NCBI GenBank assembly: GCA_017464425.1
Contig: JAFUDX010000032.1
Location: forward strand, 1 to 64,000
Length of the DNA: 64,000 nucleotides
Direction: 5' to 3'
Source of the DNA: Treponema sp.
GTDB lineage: Bacteria > Spirochaetota > Spirochaetia > Treponematales > Treponemataceae
A program made the translations under genes and the position numbers. Shown in pieces: positions 40,333 to 49,837 of the stretch. How positions within the stretch are numbered: position 1 is the stretch's first letter; every line of letters begins with the position of its first letter. The notes beneath the pieces were generated by a model. That model had not been told where the DNA came from. It did not search any database and worked only from the letters and a program-made list of their open reading frames with translations.

Positions 40333-43198
40333 GTCCATAGCCAAGTCGATTTTCGTTCAGTTTTGGGTGTGGGCGATACACAAAAACGGTTCCGAGCGAA
40401 AACTGAATGTTACCATCCGCAAGGGCTCCCGTGTTCGGAGAAAGATACAAGTCCGCGACAAGTGAAATTTCATCTGAATAATCTTCTTTTTCGACATTTT
40501 TAAAAATTTCACCCGTGTGACAGATATTCCACAATTCATCATAGTCACGATAATTATACGAGATTTTTCCCGAATAGCTTGCGCTTATCAAAACACGCTG
40601 CATAAAAACTGAAAGCGCGGGAATTCCCTTGTGAATCTCAAAATCAGCCAGAATTGCCTTTACGCTTCCGCTCGCGGCATATTTGGACGATGGAAACAAA
40701 GTCGCCTTAAAGATAAACGGCACAAGAATCGGAAATCGGAGTGTCAAAACTGCGCCCGCATTCACATACTTTTCTGCTTCGATACGATTTTCAGAATCGC
40801 GATATGAGCCAAGCACGAACGGTTGGAGCGAAAATCCCGCGTAATTATACACGCTCGGTGAAATCTTATGAATAGTAGAAAAAAGCAAGTACGAAAGGGC
40901 ATCAACGCTCATACCAACGGAATCATCTGTATTATCCGCAAAAATATCCTCATCAATAATCTGCCTGCCGTACAAGAAATTTCCCTGCACGCCCGCAGAA
41001 AACGAAGTCACCCGTCCGCGCATGAGCACTTTTGTCAGCTGGAGCGTTTCAGCAGTCTGCATAAAACCGTCTTTGTCAAAAATACAGGTAGCAGTAAGTG
41101 CGTATTGGAAGCTATCATCGCCACTCGGAGCAATGCCGACAATCGGATTCGTGCCAAGCGAAATCTGCGCACCATAGTGATTGTACAAAATGCTGTATCC
41201 CGCTGACACAGAAACCTGTTTATCCCCCCACGGATTTGTGGAAACAAATGTAAGTCCCCATGAAGAACTTGCATTAAGGGCAAAGTCATGGCTGTAAACT
41301 GGAAGCGCACCAATTAGCGGAATAAAAACACCGTTTTTATAATAGCGGAACGGATTGTAGGAAAGAGCAGATGAATTCCTCACAGAGGAATTTTCAGATT
41401 GTCGGGTCGAGCCCGACAATGACACATCGTTTTTACCACCCATCTGTGGAATCTGTGGTTTCTTTTTCTCATCTGTGGTTTCTTTTTTAATCTGTGTTTT
41501 CTTACTCGCCTTCAATCGGACTTTTTCAAAATCACTCGTTTTGAGTTCAACGCGATAGAGCGGAGTTTGCTCGTATTCAGCGGCAAGGACATAAAAGAAA
41601 AACGAATCTTCTTCAATTTTTTCTGGAATCGCTTCAAGCACGCCAGCGAACGCATTTTCTTTTTGCAAAAAGCAGACGGCATCTTTTGACTTGCGGTTGA
41701 TTTTTAAAAGCCCTGTGCGCGAAAGCATTTTTCCGCCCATTCCAAGCTCTGCCCACGAAAACGAGAGCAAAATCGATTCAGAATCACAGGAAACTTTATG
41801 CAGTTCATGAAGAATCAGATTTTTGCCCGCCGTATCCGAAAAATCATATTCAAAAAGAGTATTTTCTTCGTCAAAAAAGCGGATGCGCCAACTCAAGCCG
41901 TTTTTTACGATGGTCGCATTCAGATTTTCGTCAATTCCAATCGGTGAGAAGGGAATTTCTGATTTTTCAAGATAATTTTTCATCAAAATGTCAGCAAATT
42001 CAGTATTTCCACTGTTGATTTTAAAATAGCCTTCCCGTTTCCCCGTTTCTTTGTGCTCGGAATACTTTTTTTTCTCGATGTCGAATTCCGCCGTCACACA
42101 CTTGTAATTTTTTTTGTCGATGGTGCGACTAAGCGCGAGTTTTTTGCCATCGGGAGAGAACACAACGCGCGTAATTCCCGTAATCGCAAGCAGTTTTTTG
42201 TTCTGTTTGATTTTCCCCTCAGTATCAAGTGTCAGAAGCCTGAGCGAAGAAGAAGCGGTATCAAAATACGCGATTTTAACTTCAGCCTGCTCAGAATCAA
42301 AATAGGCGTCAAAACTCGTGATTCTTGCCTTTTTGTGTGAGAGAACTTCCGCTGATTTTTCAGCATGGTCGAGTGCAAGCGTTTTTTCAAAATCGTCCCA
42401 AGCGTCGCCCACTTTCATGCCGTATGTTTTTTTGAACACTTTTGCGACAAAGGCAAGCGAGACTGTGGAACCTGCATTTTTCCAAAAATCAGCGTACTTG
42501 CTCATTCCGTAGGTTTCTTGCAAATACGCGGCAAACATCGACCCGAACATGTAGGCATCCGTGCCACCAGGATAGGTGTCTCTCGCCCCCGTTACATCGC
42601 GCCATGAAGGAAATCGCTTTTCGATAACAGACTGATTTACCATCTGCGTGGAAAACGGGTCGTTCAAGCGGCCGCCCTTTCCTTTGCTTTCAAAAGAAAC
42701 CGTCGCGCCCTCCGCCCAGAATGTGGTGATTGAAGCCCATGCGGGATTCATCGCATCGGAAATGAACGACAATTTTTGCAATGCCTTTGGCTTCATGTTG
42801 TAAGTGACGGCATGGGTCAGCTCGTGGTAAAACACCGACTCGATTGTGTCCTCATACATATCAAGGCTCGTTTCAGGAAGCGTGTCATACAGAACGATGC
42901 GGTTGTACGGGATAGCCGCATAGTAGGCGTTCAAAACTTCAACCGAGCGCGTAATCGTTACGGGGAATCGTTGGTAGGCTTCAGTTTCAAGAAGCTTCGT
43001 TATTTCAAGGTAGTAGTCATCGCAGACCGATTCGATTTTGCGGGCTGTTTCACGGCTTTCTTCGGCAAAAATGATGTCAAAATACTCTGTGCGAATCACA
43101 TGGAGCGGCGAAGAACTTTCCGCCATCGCCCCGCCGAGCGCAAAAACAGGCATAACAAATAGAAAAACAAGGATACCGAGAATACATTTTCGAACCAT
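40310..43198 (-). CDS. Exported metalloprotease-like protein with beta-propeller and outer-membrane barrel regions
   Basis: The 962-residue protein has a signal sequence and, at about 140-210, VFYHELTHAVTYN (HExxH) with a downstream EGATVSFES glutamate: a gluzincin zinc site of the peptidase MA-like kind. About 280-560 carries TolB-like repeats such as VVFSPDGKKLALSR. From about 610 to the end it has alternating strands and finishes LGYGLTFGLNY, a typical outer-membrane barrel with terminal aromatic. Residues about 566-608 are encoded by several dispersed repeats read in frame. It is probably an outer-membrane or surface protease. A TATACT box 6 nt before the ATG marks a leaderless start. Confidence 0.75.
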   Translation of the reverse strand: MVRKCILGILVFLFVMPVFALGGAMAESSSPLHVIRTEYFDIIFAEESRETARKIESVCDDYYLEITKLLETEAYQRFPVTITRSVEVLNAYYAAIPYNRIVLYDTLPETSLDMYEDTIESVFYHELTHAVTYNMKPKALQKLSFISDAMNPAWASITTFWAEGATVSFESKGKGGRLNDPFSTQMVNQSVIEKRFPSWRDVTGARDTYPGGTDAYMFGSMFAAYLQETYGMSKYADFWKNAGSTVSLAFVAKVFKKTYGMKVGDAWDDFEKTLALDHAEKSAEVLSHKKARITSFDAYFDSEQAEVKIAYFDTASSSLRLLTLDTEGKIKQNKKLLAITGITRVVFSPDGKKLALSRTIDKKNYKCVTAEFDIEKKKYSEHKETGKREGYFKINSGNTEFADILMKNYLEKSEIPFSPIGIDENLNATIVKNGLSWRIRFFDEENTLFEYDFSDTAGKNLILHELHKVSCDSESILLSFSWAELGMGGKMLSRTGLLKINRKSKDAVCFLQKENAFAGVLEAIPEKIEEDSFFFYVLAAEYEQTPLYRVELKTSDFEKVRLKASKKTQIKKETTDEKKKPQIPQMGGKNDVSLSGSTRQSENSSVRNSSALSYNPFRYYKNGVFIPLIGALPVYSHDFALNASSSWGLTFVSTNPWGDKQVSVSAGYSILYNHYGAQISLGTNPIVGIAPSGDDSFQYALTATCIFDKDGFMQTAETLQLTKVLMRGRVTSFSAGVQGNFLYGRQIIDEDIFADNTDDSVGMSVDALSYLLFSTIHKISPSVYNYAGFSLQPFVLGSYRDSENRIEAEKYVNAGAVLTLRFPILVPFIFKATLFPSSKYAASGSVKAILADFEIHKGIPALSVFMQRVLISASYSGKISYNYRDYDELWNICHTGEIFKNVEKEDYSDEISLVADLYLSPNTGALADGNIQFSLGTVFVYRPHPKLNENRLGYGLTFGLNY
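41374..41501. repeat. Three dispersed repeat families embedded in frame in the metalloprotease-like gene
   Basis: In one stretch lie AATTCCTC/GAGGAATT (41374-41392, CACAGAG family end), the hairpin ATTGTCGGG/CCCGACAAT (41398-41420) and at least four ATCTGTG units (41442-41496, CACAGAT family). The same sequences occur as intergenic elements elsewhere in the window. They encode a polar Lys/Gln/Ser linker between the propeller and barrel regions. Confidence 0.75.
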
Positions 43199-43204
43199 AG
43201 CGAT

Positions 43205-43233
43205 AGTATAACAGCCTCAATTTCGGAATGCAA
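43205..43233 (-). promoter_or_regulatory. Promoter of the metalloprotease-like gene (TTGCAT-17-TATACT), leaderless
   Basis: On the minus strand TTGCAT (43233-43228), 17-nt spacer, TATACT (43210-43205), then 6 nt to the ATG at 43198. Confidence 0.6.
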
Positions 43234-43237
43234 AATA

Positions 43238-43276
43238 AACGCGGATGAGCGTTTGCGTGTATACGCCATCCGCGTC
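43238..43276. repeat. ACGCGGAT/ATCCGCGT palindrome downstream of recA
   Basis: The arms ACGCGGAT and ATCCGCGT enclose an inner GCGT/ACGC pair. The element lies just past the recA stop (minus strand) and could end recA transcription; related ACGCGGATA fragments are found at 29643 and 52565. Confidence 0.5.
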
Positions 43277-43281
43277 ACATT

Positions 43282-44499
43282 TTAAAACAAAGCGTCTTGT
43301 GCAGAAGGCACGACCGGCTCAGGAGCAGGCGTGTCAGCAGCTGATTTTTTGGCAGCTTTTTCTGCTTCCTTTGCGGCCTCTTTAGAGGCTTTTTCCGCTG
43401 CTTTTTTTGCGTCGTTTATCGCTTTTTCCTGCTCAGGATAAACGGCAGTTCCTTCTCGCGTACGCAAAATCTGACCAGGGAAGACTTCGTTACGAATCTG
43501 AGCCTCAATCTGCTTTGCGTAGTCGGGGTTTTCGTTGAGGAAGTTGATTGCGTTTTCCTTACCCTGCCCGACCTTTTCTTCACCACGGGTGTACCATGCG
43601 CCGCGCTTATCGATGATTCCGTGCTTGACAGCTGAATCCAAAAGCGAAGCGGTTGCAGAAATACCCTTGCCAAAGTAGATGTCAAGCTCGACCTTGCGGA
43701 ACGGAGGCGCAACCTTGTTCTTTACGACCTTGACGCGCACTCGGTTTCCGACCGCATCATCATTTCCTTTTTCTTCGATTGATTCGATTCTACGAATTTC
43801 CAAACGAACGGAAGAATAGAACTTCAATGCGTTGCCGCCCGTTGTGGTTTCTGGGTTTCCGAACATGATGCCGATTTTCATTCGTATTTGGTTGATGAAG
43901 ATAATCATGCACTTCGATTTTCCGACGATTGCCGTAAGTTTTCGGAGTGCCTGGCTCATAAGGCGAGCCTGCAAGCCCATCATCGCATCTCCCATGTCGC
44001 CTTCGATTTCTTTTTGAGGAGTGAGGGCTGCAACCGAGTCCACGACGATAATGTCAACCGCACCTGAGCGCACGAGATTTTCCGTAATTTCAAGTGCCTG
44101 CTCGCCGTTATCAGGCTGAGACACCCATAAGTTATCGATGTCAACGCCCAAGTTTTTTGCGTACACCGGGTCAAGCGCGTGCTCTGCATCGATGAATGCC
44201 GCGATTCCGCCCATTTTCTGTGCTTCAGCGACCGCATGAAGAGCCAAAGTCGTTTTACCAGAGCTTTCTGGACCGTACATTTCGATGATTCGACCGCGCG
44301 GATAACCGCCCACGCCCAACGCCTCATCGAGTAAGATAGAGCCAGACGGAATGACATCGACACTTGTCAAATCTGTCTGAGCTCCAAGCTTAATCAAAGA
44401 ACCAGTACCAAACTGCTTTTCAATCTGCAATCTGGCCGCTTCAAGAGCCTTTAGCTTTTCCGACATGTCAGTCGGAGTCTGTTGTGTTTTTTCTGCCAT
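43282..44499 (-). CDS. recA: Recombinase RecA
   Basis: The 405-residue protein drives strand exchange and LexA-type autocleavage. Walker A is [12 protein letters not shown], the L1/L2 region and [20 protein letters not shown] are typical, and the N-terminal [14 protein letters not shown] is standard. The C-terminal tail of about 45 residues is an Ala/Lys/Glu-rich extension ending in SAQDALF. The start has AAGGTGG upstream. No SOS box was identified in the upstream 100 nt. Confidence 0.96.
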   Translation of the reverse strand: MAEKTQQTPTDMSEKLKALEAARLQIEKQFGTGSLIKLGAQTDLTSVDVIPSGSILLDEALGVGGYPRGRIIEMYGPESSGKTTLALHAVAEAQKMGGIAAFIDAEHALDPVYAKNLGVDIDNLWVSQPDNGEQALEITENLVRSGAVDIIVVDSVAALTPQKEIEGDMGDAMMGLQARLMSQALRKLTAIVGKSKCMIIFINQIRMKIGIMFGNPETTTGGNALKFYSSVRLEIRRIESIEEKGNDDAVGNRVRVKVVKNKVAPPFRKVELDIYFGKGISATASLLDSAVKHGIIDKRGAWYTRGEEKVGQGKENAINFLNENPDYAKQIEAQIRNEVFPGQILRTREGTAVYPEQEKAINDAKKAAEKASKEAAKEAEKAAKKSAADTPAPEPVVPSAQDALF

Positions 44500-44604
44500 T
44501 TAGACCACCTTAATTGTTTTATTTCCCACCCGCCTATATATAGGCAGAATTTTTGCATTTTCGGCAACGCAAACCGAATTTTTTTGCATTTTTTTACACT
44601 TTTT

Positions 44605-45738
44605 TTAATTTTGTTTAATCGGCTGATAAATAGCCCTGCCTTTTAACAAAATTTTTCCGTTTTCGACTTCGATTTTTCCGAGTACCGTAACGGCACGCTC
44701 AACATCAATCGCTGGATACGGGGCTTCTTCAAAGAAAAGCGGAACGAATCCTTCCACCCGCTCCATTTTTTCATAGCCAACAAGCAAATCACATCGGTAC
44801 GAATTTCCTTCGCTCATGCCGTTCGACACCCGCCCTGACCAAGACACGATACAACCAAGATACAAATCTGGCTCTTTTGCAACATCACGGTACGCGATAT
44901 TGTCATCGGTGTCAGAAAGGCTGTCAAAAGTATGCTCCCCAAAATGAGTGAGCAGAATCCGCAGATTTGCCTTCGTGCTTTCGTCCGCGTTTGAAAGCAA
45001 AAGCCGATTGATTTCAACTCTGGCGGCATTTTCTTTGTAATCCGTGCTGTATTTTTTGACCAGACCATACGATTTTTTGATTTCATCGTCTGATAAAAAA
45101 TATGTATATGTTCCTGCTGACGATTTATTTTTCTGGCTGTTTTTGAGGTCATCAACGGTAAGGAAAAGCCCGCTCAAATCAGGGCGTTCTTTTGATGAAG
45201 AAATATGGAAATTCTGGATTCCAGAGAAAAATTTTCCGATGTTAAAAATCAAAAGCGCAAGAATGATGCCAGCGAGCGCAGAAAAAAAGATTCGCTTGAT
45301 GACATCTGGATTCGGTCCTAACGGGGGATAGAATTTTTCGATTTCGCCAGAATCAATTGCGCGATTTACTTCATCGTAGGTGCCCCGCGTGCGAATGAAT
45401 TCCATTGCAGAAAGTGCGATTTTATTGTCAGGCTCGGCATCAAGCACATCGACATAATACTCAATTGCCCGTGCCGTATCCCCGCGCCGCAAAAAAAGCA
45501 CTGCCTGTGCACACAGCAAGGTACTGTCCGTCAGCCGAATTCGACGCGCACGCTGAAAATATGCCCCTGCGCTTCCCGTATCGCCAAGATAAAGGCACGC
45601 AATTCCTGCCGTAATAAAATAATCGAAACTTTCGCGGTAAATTTCCGGATTTTCTCCAGATTCAAGCAGAGAAATAACATGAGAAAATTTTCGGCGTTGT
45701 AAAAGCGAATGTGCCCGCTCTAAAGTTCCTCGACTCAT
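44605..45738 (-). CDS. TPR protein with a membrane segment
   Basis: The 377-residue protein begins with TPR-like helical pairs (about 1-135; ARRIRLTDSTLLCAQAVLFL and ALSAMEF) followed by one membrane segment (about 145-165; FFSALAGIILALLIFNIG) and a soluble C-terminal half with VSWSGRVSNGMSEGNSYRCD. It has no recognised activity. It is the last gene of the four-gene rpe unit, 3 nt after the preceding gene, so it probably works with the other envelope proteins of that unit. Confidence 0.75.
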   Translation of the reverse strand: MSRGTLERAHSLLQRRKFSHVISLLESGENPEIYRESFDYFITAGIACLYLGDTGSAGAYFQRARRIRLTDSTLLCAQAVLFLRRGDTARAIEYYVDVLDAEPDNKIALSAMEFIRTRGTYDEVNRAIDSGEIEKFYPPLGPNPDVIKRIFFSALAGIILALLIFNIGKFFSGIQNFHISSSKERPDLSGLFLTVDDLKNSQKNKSSAGTYTYFLSDDEIKKSYGLVKKYSTDYKENAARVEINRLLLSNADESTKANLRILLTHFGEHTFDSLSDTDDNIAYRDVAKEPDLYLGCIVSWSGRVSNGMSEGNSYRCDLLVGYEKMERVEGFVPLFFEEAPYPAIDVERAVTVLGKIEVENGKILLKGRAIYQPIKQN

Positions 45739-45741
45739 CGT

Positions 45742-46905
45742 TTATTGCCGCCTCAGTTTGTCAAGAATCGCATCAAGTTCCGCATTCAGTTTTTTAAGTT
45801 CGTTCTTATTGACATCTTTTGAAGACTGCAACGCATCAATACGATCGATTAATCCCTGTATGTATTCGGGATCAAGCTGATAGTCTTTAATCGGCGGTAC
45901 GATGAAATCAACATCAGTGCGCTTGTCAGAATTTTCTTTTTTAGGCGGAAGGGCTGGAATCGGCTCGTCATCTTTCTTTTCTTGAGAATGAGTAAGTAGC
46001 CCGTCAATATAGGCAAGCCCGCGCGGAGAACTGCCATTTTCAGCAGCAGAAATATAGAATGTAAACTCGGTCTTTTCATCAGGAGCAAGCGAAAAATCCG
46101 GCCAGTCAATCATAATCCCTGAATCATCATACCCGTGTATGTCAGAAAATCCGCGACCCTTTCTGATGAGTGCTTCCCATTCCATTTTATGCAATCGATT
46201 TATGTTTGCAATCGTGACCTTTTCGACAGGAGAAACATTTGCCCCGTCAAGCACAAACTGGAAAGAAACCTTTTCGTTTGATGACAAGAAAGCCCGCTCA
46301 TTTTCGATTTCTGAAGCAGAAAAACTCGTTTCATTGCGAATCTTTTTATTGCGGTCGGTTGTGAAATGAATGGAAGTATTTTCACCACAGACGGTATCAA
46401 AAATCGCTTTTAAATCGACACGATGCGTTTTTGTGCCTAAATTTATGGTGTATAATTTGACTTGGATTATATCTTCTGCCTCATCTTCACGGCTTGCAAT
46501 ATATGAAAAATCAACGACAAGACGCAACTCATTCACAAACTGAAAGACAAGCTGCGCTCCATTTTCAAGGCTTCTCACTTCCCGCTGAACAAAGCTTGAA
46601 TTGCACAGATTGTATACAGTGCCGTCCAACTTCATGAGGAAATTGCTTGAAGAAAAGAAATCAACGGTGGAAAGCAAAGCACATTCTTTGCCATCGTTCG
46701 GCTTGCAAAAGATGTTGAAGGTGCCCGTTTTTGCAAACAATTCAATCCGAAAGAATTCACCGTCAAATTCGTAATATTTTTGATTCTGATAATCGACCCC
46801 GATAGCTCCGTCATGCAACAGCGTTACACCAGAGTCTGCTTCTCTCGCAGCAAAAAAAGCCAACGGAAACAGAAACGCGAATATAAAGGCAAACCATTTT
46901 TTCAT
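45742..46905 (-). CDS. Periplasmic hypothetical protein
   Basis: The 387-residue protein has a signal sequence (MKKWFAFIFAFLFPLAFFAA), a large beta-rich domain (about 25-295) and a Pro/Lys linker followed by a C-terminal coiled coil (about 345-387, IDALQSSKDVNKNELKKLNA). I recognise no enzyme motif. It overlaps the upstream TPR gene by 4 nt and is 3 nt from the downstream one, so a joint envelope complex is likely. Confidence 0.7.
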   Translation of the reverse strand: MKKWFAFIFAFLFPLAFFAAREADSGVTLLHDGAIGVDYQNQKYYEFDGEFFRIELFAKTGTFNIFCKPNDGKECALLSTVDFFSSSNFLMKLDGTVYNLCNSSFVQREVRSLENGAQLVFQFVNELRLVVDFSYIASREDEAEDIIQVKLYTINLGTKTHRVDLKAIFDTVCGENTSIHFTTDRNKKIRNETSFSASEIENERAFLSSNEKVSFQFVLDGANVSPVEKVTIANINRLHKMEWEALIRKGRGFSDIHGYDDSGIMIDWPDFSLAPDEKTEFTFYISAAENGSSPRGLAYIDGLLTHSQEKKDDEPIPALPPKKENSDKRTDVDFIVPPIKDYQLDPEYIQGLIDRIDALQSSKDVNKNELKKLNAELDAILDKLRRQ

Positions 46906-48008
46906 TTTGAATCCCCCTCATCTTGATCTTCCAAAAGATATTGCAGTTGCTTTGCCTTTCGTTTTAAGGCTTGAATTTCAGCCTCTTTTGAAGACTCACC
47001 AGTATTTTTAACAGCAGATGTTCCCTGCCCGCTTGCATTTTGCTTAACGCGGATTGATGTTTCGTTTACATTCTGAATGATTTGTACGGCCGTCTGCTTG
47101 GGATTTTCGGGCGTGCTTACACCAGACGATGCTGGCTTTTCGGCAACGGCGGGAGTAGGTGGAGCAGGCTCCTGCGCGACTGGCGCGGATTCCACCTGCT
47201 GTTGGACGGGAGCTTCTTCCGCAACGGCAATTTCTGTGCTTTCAACGGGATAACCGCCGCCTTCAAGCAGGGCTTCCAATTCCGCAATCCGTGCTTCTGC
47301 ATCGATTAATGATTTTTTAATGCCCCGATCGTCTTCAAGGGCATAAATCCGCAGCTGTCTCTCATATTCTTCGCGGGTAGAAAGATTTTCTTCGCCAATT
47401 ACTTTGAGAAGGTAGAGAAGTTTTTCCTCTCTGGCACGGCGTTCAATCAAATCAAGCTTGTACTGCGCATTGGGAGCCTTTTCGCATGCAGAAAAATCAG
47501 TAACAACACGCTCATATAATCCACGCGCACTCTCAAAATTGTATTCATCGTAAAAACTTTCTGCAATCCAAAAGAGAGCGAGCGGATACAGTTCGCTCTC
47601 TGCATTCTGATGGCAAAAATCGCTCAAAGAAAGAATCGCGTCTTCGTTTCGGGCAAGAAGATGCAGCAACCTGCCGTTCTGATACTGGACATATTCCAAA
47701 TACGGGCTCGCCGCAAATCGCTCCATGAATTTTTCGCAATCATTCTGTGCCTGACGATATTCGCCAGCATAAATCTCGCTTTTGATGAGCATAAAGTAGG
47801 TTTCGTCGTTTGTGCTTCCGGGCGCAGAAACAGCCTTTCGCAAAAAGAAAATCGCACTCGTCCAGTCTTCGTTTTTGTAGGCATCAGCACCCTGCTTAAG
47901 ATTTGCGCTTTCTGTGGCAGAAAGTTTGGGAGCCGCCAGTTTTTGAGCAAAGGCAAACCAAGAGAAAAGTGAAAAAAAAGCACCTACGACAAGCAGTTTT
48001 TTGCTCAA
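46902..48008 (-). CDS. Secreted TPR protein (outer-membrane assembly-like)
   Basis: The 368-residue protein has a signal sequence (LLVVGAFFSLFSWFAFAQ), tetratricopeptide helices (about 30-190; YKNEDWTSAIFFLRKAV, LALFWIAESFYDEYNFESAR), a coiled coil and a Pro/Ala/Glu-rich region (about 230-330). The TPR arrangement is similar to BamD/YbgF-type periplasmic proteins. The start is a TTG inside the TGTTGA that ends rpe, giving translational coupling. Confidence 0.75.
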   Translation of the reverse strand: MSKKLLVVGAFFSLFSWFAFAQKLAAPKLSATESANLKQGADAYKNEDWTSAIFFLRKAVSAPGSTNDETYFMLIKSEIYAGEYRQAQNDCEKFMERFAASPYLEYVQYQNGRLLHLLARNEDAILSLSDFCHQNAESELYPLALFWIAESFYDEYNFESARGLYERVVTDFSACEKAPNAQYKLDLIERRAREEKLLYLLKVIGEENLSTREEYERQLRIYALEDDRGIKKSLIDAEARIAELEALLEGGGYPVESTEIAVAEEAPVQQQVESAPVAQEPAPPTPAVAEKPASSGVSTPENPKQTAVQIIQNVNETSIRVKQNASGQGTSAVKNTGESSKEAEIQALKRKAKQLQYLLEDQDEGDSK

Positions 48009-48655
48009 CAGACTTCTCCGATGTGTGATAGATTTTTTAGCTTTCCGTTGAAAAACGAAGAGCCAGAGACAAGGATGTCAGCTCCAGCCTGCGCGATTTC
48101 GGAAAAATTCTTTTCGTTTACGCCGCCGTCAACAGAGATTTTAAAAGAAAGGCCGCGCTCCTGACGGATTTTTTTGAGTTCGGTGATTTTTGCAAGCGAA
48201 TACGGAATAAAGCTCTGCCCGCCATAGCCAGGATTAACGCTCATCACAAGAACCAAATCAACCAAATGCAAGACTTCGTTCAAAAAAGAAACGGGCGTGG
48301 AAGGAACGATTGAAATGCCACATTTTTTGCCCAAATCGTGAATATGATGAATAAGACGGTCGATGTGCGTGGTGGCTTCATAATGGAATGTAATCCAATC
48401 CGCGCCGCTTTCCGCAAAGGAATCAACCATAAGCTCAGGCTTTTCGACCATAAGGTGAACATCAAACGGCAATGCAGTGAGTTTACGAAGCGATTTTATG
48501 ATTGGCTGACCATAGCTGATTTGCGGCACAAAAGCACCATCCATGACATCGATATGGACGATTGAGCCGCCTTCGGTTTCTATTTTTTTTATTGCGCTAG
48601 CCAAATCTGAAAAATCCGCCGAAAGCAAAGACGGCGCCAACAATGTTTTTTCCAT
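48005..48655 (-). CDS. rpe: Ribulose-phosphate 3-epimerase
   Basis: The 216-residue TIM-barrel enzyme links ribulose-5-phosphate and xylulose-5-phosphate in the pentose phosphate pathway. Metal-binding motifs HIDVMDGAFVPQ and VMSVNPGYGGQSF and the ISVDGGVNEKN phosphate site are intact. It leads a unit of three envelope genes. TATAGT ends 6 nt before the ATG. Confidence 0.93.
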   Translation of the reverse strand: MEKTLLAPSLLSADFSDLASAIKKIETEGGSIVHIDVMDGAFVPQISYGQPIIKSLRKLTALPFDVHLMVEKPELMVDSFAESGADWITFHYEATTHIDRLIHHIHDLGKKCGISIVPSTPVSFLNEVLHLVDLVLVMSVNPGYGGQSFIPYSLAKITELKKIRQERGLSFKISVDGGVNEKNFSEIAQAGADILVSGSSFFNGKLKNLSHIGEVC

Positions 48656-48661
48656 TATTCT

Positions 48662-48667
48662 ACTATA
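48662..48667 (-). promoter_or_regulatory. -10 box of leaderless promoter, rpe
   Basis: TATAGT on the minus strand, 6 nt before the ATG at 48655. An alternative -10 (TAATAT) with TTTACA 17 nt upstream lies 3-4 nt further out. Confidence 0.45.
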
Positions 48668-48756
48668 TTATCAGAAAGCAAGCGAATTGTAAAGGAAGAA
48701 GAGAGAAGACAGGAAACAGAAACGCAGTTCACTTCTCATTTTCTAACTTCAACCCC

Positions 48757-48785
48757 TTGACACAATCTTAAAAATACTTTATAAA
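48757..48785 (+). promoter_or_regulatory. Sigma-70-like promoter (TTGACA-17-TATAAA)
   Basis: TTGACA 48757-48762, 17 nt, TATAAA 48780-48785, a near-consensus promoter facing the TPR/greA pair. A second candidate, TATAGT at 48849-48854, lies 7 nt before the TPR gene's ATG. Confidence 0.6.
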
Positions 48786-48861
48786 CTCTACCCCACTTTT
48801 AAAAAATTTTATAGACTTATTGACTAAAATCTCCATTTTTATAATAATTATAGTGCAGGTT

Positions 48862-49791
48862 ATGGGTATCGCGGATGATGAAGAACTATGCAAGGTATAC
48901 AAACTCATTGAAGAAGGGGTACCCTCACAGGCACGGGAAATTCTTTCTCAGTTGCTCGAATACAATTTCGCAAATTCTGAGATAAATTTTGCCCATTGGT
49001 GCTGCTCATACTGGGCCGATTTTATCACCCGGATTTCAAAATTCGATCCGTATGAGCAGGGCGAGGCACTTATCGCCCGCTGGAAGTCGTTTCGGCAAGA
49101 CTACGAATTGCAAAAGAATTTCAGTAAAAAAGTGCTCTACCCCATGCAAAAAGGCATCTTTACCCTTGCCTTGCATGCGTACGACTCCCTCAAATTTGAA
49201 GGAACGGGAGTACAGCGGGCAGAGTTATGCCGCAAAAAAGGCTTGTGCTTAAAAAAGCTCGGCGAATACGAGTCGGCACTCAACTTGCTGACCGAAGCAT
49301 ACCGGCTTTCTTCCCAATCGGCACCAGTCCTTGCCGAAATGGCAGACTGCTTTGCGCTCTGTGGCGAAGATAAAAACGCAAAAGTACTGTTCCGCGAGGC
49401 ATTTTTTATCGATGCCCAGCGAGTCGAAATAGACTTTTTGGACTCAGAGCTTATCTGCTGCTTGATTCGTCAGGTAAAAGAAAAGGGATACAGCGGCAGT
49501 GCGTTGCAAGAATGGATTCCTGTGTACGGGGTTTTATACGGCGTTTTCAATGTAAAACGGGAACTTCGGGTGCAAGAAGCAGCACGCTTACGGCAGGAAA
49601 TTTTTGCGAAGGAAAACGAAATCAAAGATCCGTCAAACGATTCAAAGATTTTGATTCCCAAACTGATAAACATGTATTTTTGGCTGATTGACCATTATGC
49701 ACATTCAAACGAAGGAAGCAGCAAAATCAACGAATGCCTTCTTCAAATTCGTGTGCATGATGAAAATATATATCGAATGTATACAAAGTAA
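48862..49791 (+). CDS. TPR domain protein
   Basis: The 309-residue cytoplasmic protein has TPR helices at about 105-185 (RKKGLCLKKLGEYESALNLL, APVLAEMADCFALCGEDKNA). No catalytic motif is visible. Its start could be a TTG at 48820, but the ATG at 48862 is preferred because a -10-like TATAGT lies 7 nt upstream. It directly precedes greA (46-nt gap), so the two probably form a unit; the N-terminal TPR-like helices of this GreA suggest a possible interaction. Confidence 0.75.
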   Translation: MGIADDEELCKVYKLIEEGVPSQAREILSQLLEYNFANSEINFAHWCCSYWADFITRISKFDPYEQGEALIARWKSFRQDYELQKNFSKKVLYPMQKGIFTLALHAYDSLKFEGTGVQRAELCRKKGLCLKKLGEYESALNLLTEAYRLSSQSAPVLAEMADCFALCGEDKNAKVLFREAFFIDAQRVEIDFLDSELICCLIRQVKEKGYSGSALQEWIPVYGVLYGVFNVKRELRVQEAARLRQEIFAKENEIKDPSNDSKILIPKLINMYFWLIDHYAHSNEGSSKINECLLQIRVHDENIYRMYTK

Positions 49792-49837
49792 ATTTGTATT
49801 CACATAATCAGGATTTCTTTAGAAACAGGAGTAAACT

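Noticed and set aside
48656..48861. Possible small gene between rpe and the TPR gene
   Set aside because: Only promoter-like sequence and A+T-rich tracts are visible; no open frame with a ribosome site.
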